Origin: Ktedonobacter sp.
GTDB taxonomy: Bacteria; Chloroflexota; Ktedonobacteria; Ktedonobacterales; Ktedonobacteraceae
DNA length: 5,312 bases
Direction: 5' to 3'
Assembly (NCBI GenBank): GCA_003450555.1
Contig: DMFQ01000336.1
Coordinates: 12,293 to 17,604, forward strand
Positions within the stretch are counted from its first letter, which is position 1; each line of letters starts with the position of its first letter. The translations under genes and the position numbers were made by a program. This document shows positions 4,607-5,312 of the stretch, in pieces. The notes below the pieces were generated by a model. It was not told the origin of the DNA and searched no databases. It saw nothing but the letters and a program-made list of their open reading frames with translations.

Positions 4607-5312
4607 ATGGCAAATCGCAAGCAACCACCTCAAGCAGAGGAACAGACAAAAAAATCCGTGAAGCTTGAGAAAGAGCTGCGCAAGCGTGAAAAACGTTTGC
4701 AGGACCAGCTGCTGGAAGCCCAGGAGAGACAGGTTAAAGCGCTGGAGCGTTTCATAAAAGCTGACACGCGCCTGCGGAAGCGTACAGCTTGTGTAGAGCG
4801 CCTGGAAGAGCGTTTGGAGAGCGTGCACCGGCAACAGGCTGAATTGGCAAACCCGCGGCAATCCTCCGAAACGGATGTCTCGGAGGGCGCAGTCAGCGAG
4901 GGAGCGGCTCTTCCTGATACCCCTGCAGAAAGCTCCTCTAGCGACCCAGTCCCTGAAGAAGAGCCATTTGAGCGGGTAAGGGAGGCACGAGCAGCAGCCG
5001 AAGCCGCTGAAGAGAACGCGCGGCGCGCCTCCGAGCGAGCGGCGGAAATCTCTTCTCGCCAGGAGCAGCCAGGTTCAGGGCTTCACCTGGAGCAAGAACG
5101 GGAGGAGACGCAGTTCGAGATGGCCCAGGCCAGCGCCGCGGTGCAAGAAGCAAATCACGCCCCTGACGAGGCGGAGGGACCTGGCAGGGAGATAGGGGAG
5201 TCCAGGGAGCTAGAGCAGCCGGTGCAGCAAGAGCACACAGAGAGCAGCGAGAGTAGTAGTATTCAGGGCGAAACTGAGCAAGAGGAGAACCAGCCAGAAC
5301 CTCGTAGTATAG
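4607..5312 (+). CDS. Charged coiled-coil protein, unknown function (3'-truncated by window end)
   Basis: The frame is open from ATG 4607 through the window edge, giving 235 residues with no stop. GGAGGA (4593-4598) lies eight bases upstream and supports the start. Residues 12-82 are a near-continuous helical, heptad-like stretch rich in Lys, Arg, Glu, Gln and Leu (for example LEKELRKREKRLQDQLLEAQ, 20-39), likely coiled coil. A Ser/Pro/acidic linker follows (83-121), then a second Ala/Arg/Glu helix (122-152), then a strongly acidic Glu/Gln/Ser-rich tail to the edge. There is no signal peptide, membrane span or recognised enzymatic motif, and only one Cys (C62). I do not recognise the family. 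A folded domain could lie downstream of the window. Context points to co-expression with the phosphoesterase and kinase-like proteins, perhaps as a scaffold (inference). Confidence 0.8.
   Translation, partial: MANRKQPPQAEEQTKKSVKLEKELRKREKRLQDQLLEAQERQVKALERFIKADTRLRKRTACVERLEERLESVHRQQAELANPRQSSETDVSEGAVSEGAALPDTPAESSSSDPVPEEEPFERVREARAAAEAAEENARRASERAAEISSRQEQPGSGLHLEQEREETQFEMAQASAAVQEANHAPDEAEGPGREIGESRELEQPVQQEHTESSESSSIQGETEQEENQPEPRSI

Noticed and set aside
4499..4861. Minus-strand open frame of 120 codons at the phosphoesterase/coiled-coil junction
   Set aside because: It is the complement of lysine- and glutamate-rich coding DNA, which yields Leu/Phe-rich shadow frames. The plus-strand gene has a good ribosome binding site and coherent coiled-coil composition.

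Overview
The window is bacterial, gene-dense and entirely plus-strand. It looks like two consecutive transcription units from a GC-moderate genome. The ccmB-ccmC-ccmD-DUF3054 order, the tandem thymidylate-kinase-like genes and the frequent GTG starts suggest Chloroflexota, perhaps a Ktedonobacteria-type organism. That assignment rests on remembered family resemblance, not a search, so treat it as tentative.

Unit 1 (1-1890) is the end of a System I cytochrome c maturation operon. It holds the C-terminal part of ccmB (entering from the left edge), a complete ccmC with its tryptophan-rich heme-handling motif, a 50-residue ccmD-like single-span membrane protein, and a DUF3054-type membrane protein whose ATG directly follows the ccmD stop. 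A perfect 22-bp hairpin (1842-1890) closes the unit. CcmB and CcmC would act with an ATPase CcmA (probably upstream, outside the window) and CcmD to load heme for c-type cytochromes. No ccmE, ccmF or ccmH is present here.

Unit 2 (about 1917 to beyond the end) starts after the terminator. It contains two tandem thymidylate-kinase-fold P-loop proteins (1964-2683 and 2704-3528), a calcineurin-like metallophosphoesterase (3593-4573) and a charged coiled-coil protein that runs off the right edge (4607-5312). Gaps are 20, 64 and 33 nt with good Shine-Dalgarno sites, so co-transcription is likely.

The interest lies in unit 2. Neither kinase-like protein carries the usual dTMP-kinase substrate motifs. 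The second has Arg in place of the P-loop Lys and a lysine-rich insertion of about 39 residues where its paralogue has the LID region. The phosphoesterase has GNRD instead of GNHD and ends in a lysine-rich tail. The coiled-coil protein has a basic N-terminal half and a strongly acidic C-terminal half. Together they may form an uncharacterised phosphotransfer/phosphohydrolase module that handles a nucleotide or polyanionic substrate. This is inference; the sequence shows the motifs and the gene order, not the function. No tRNA, rRNA, CRISPR array or insertion sequence was seen.
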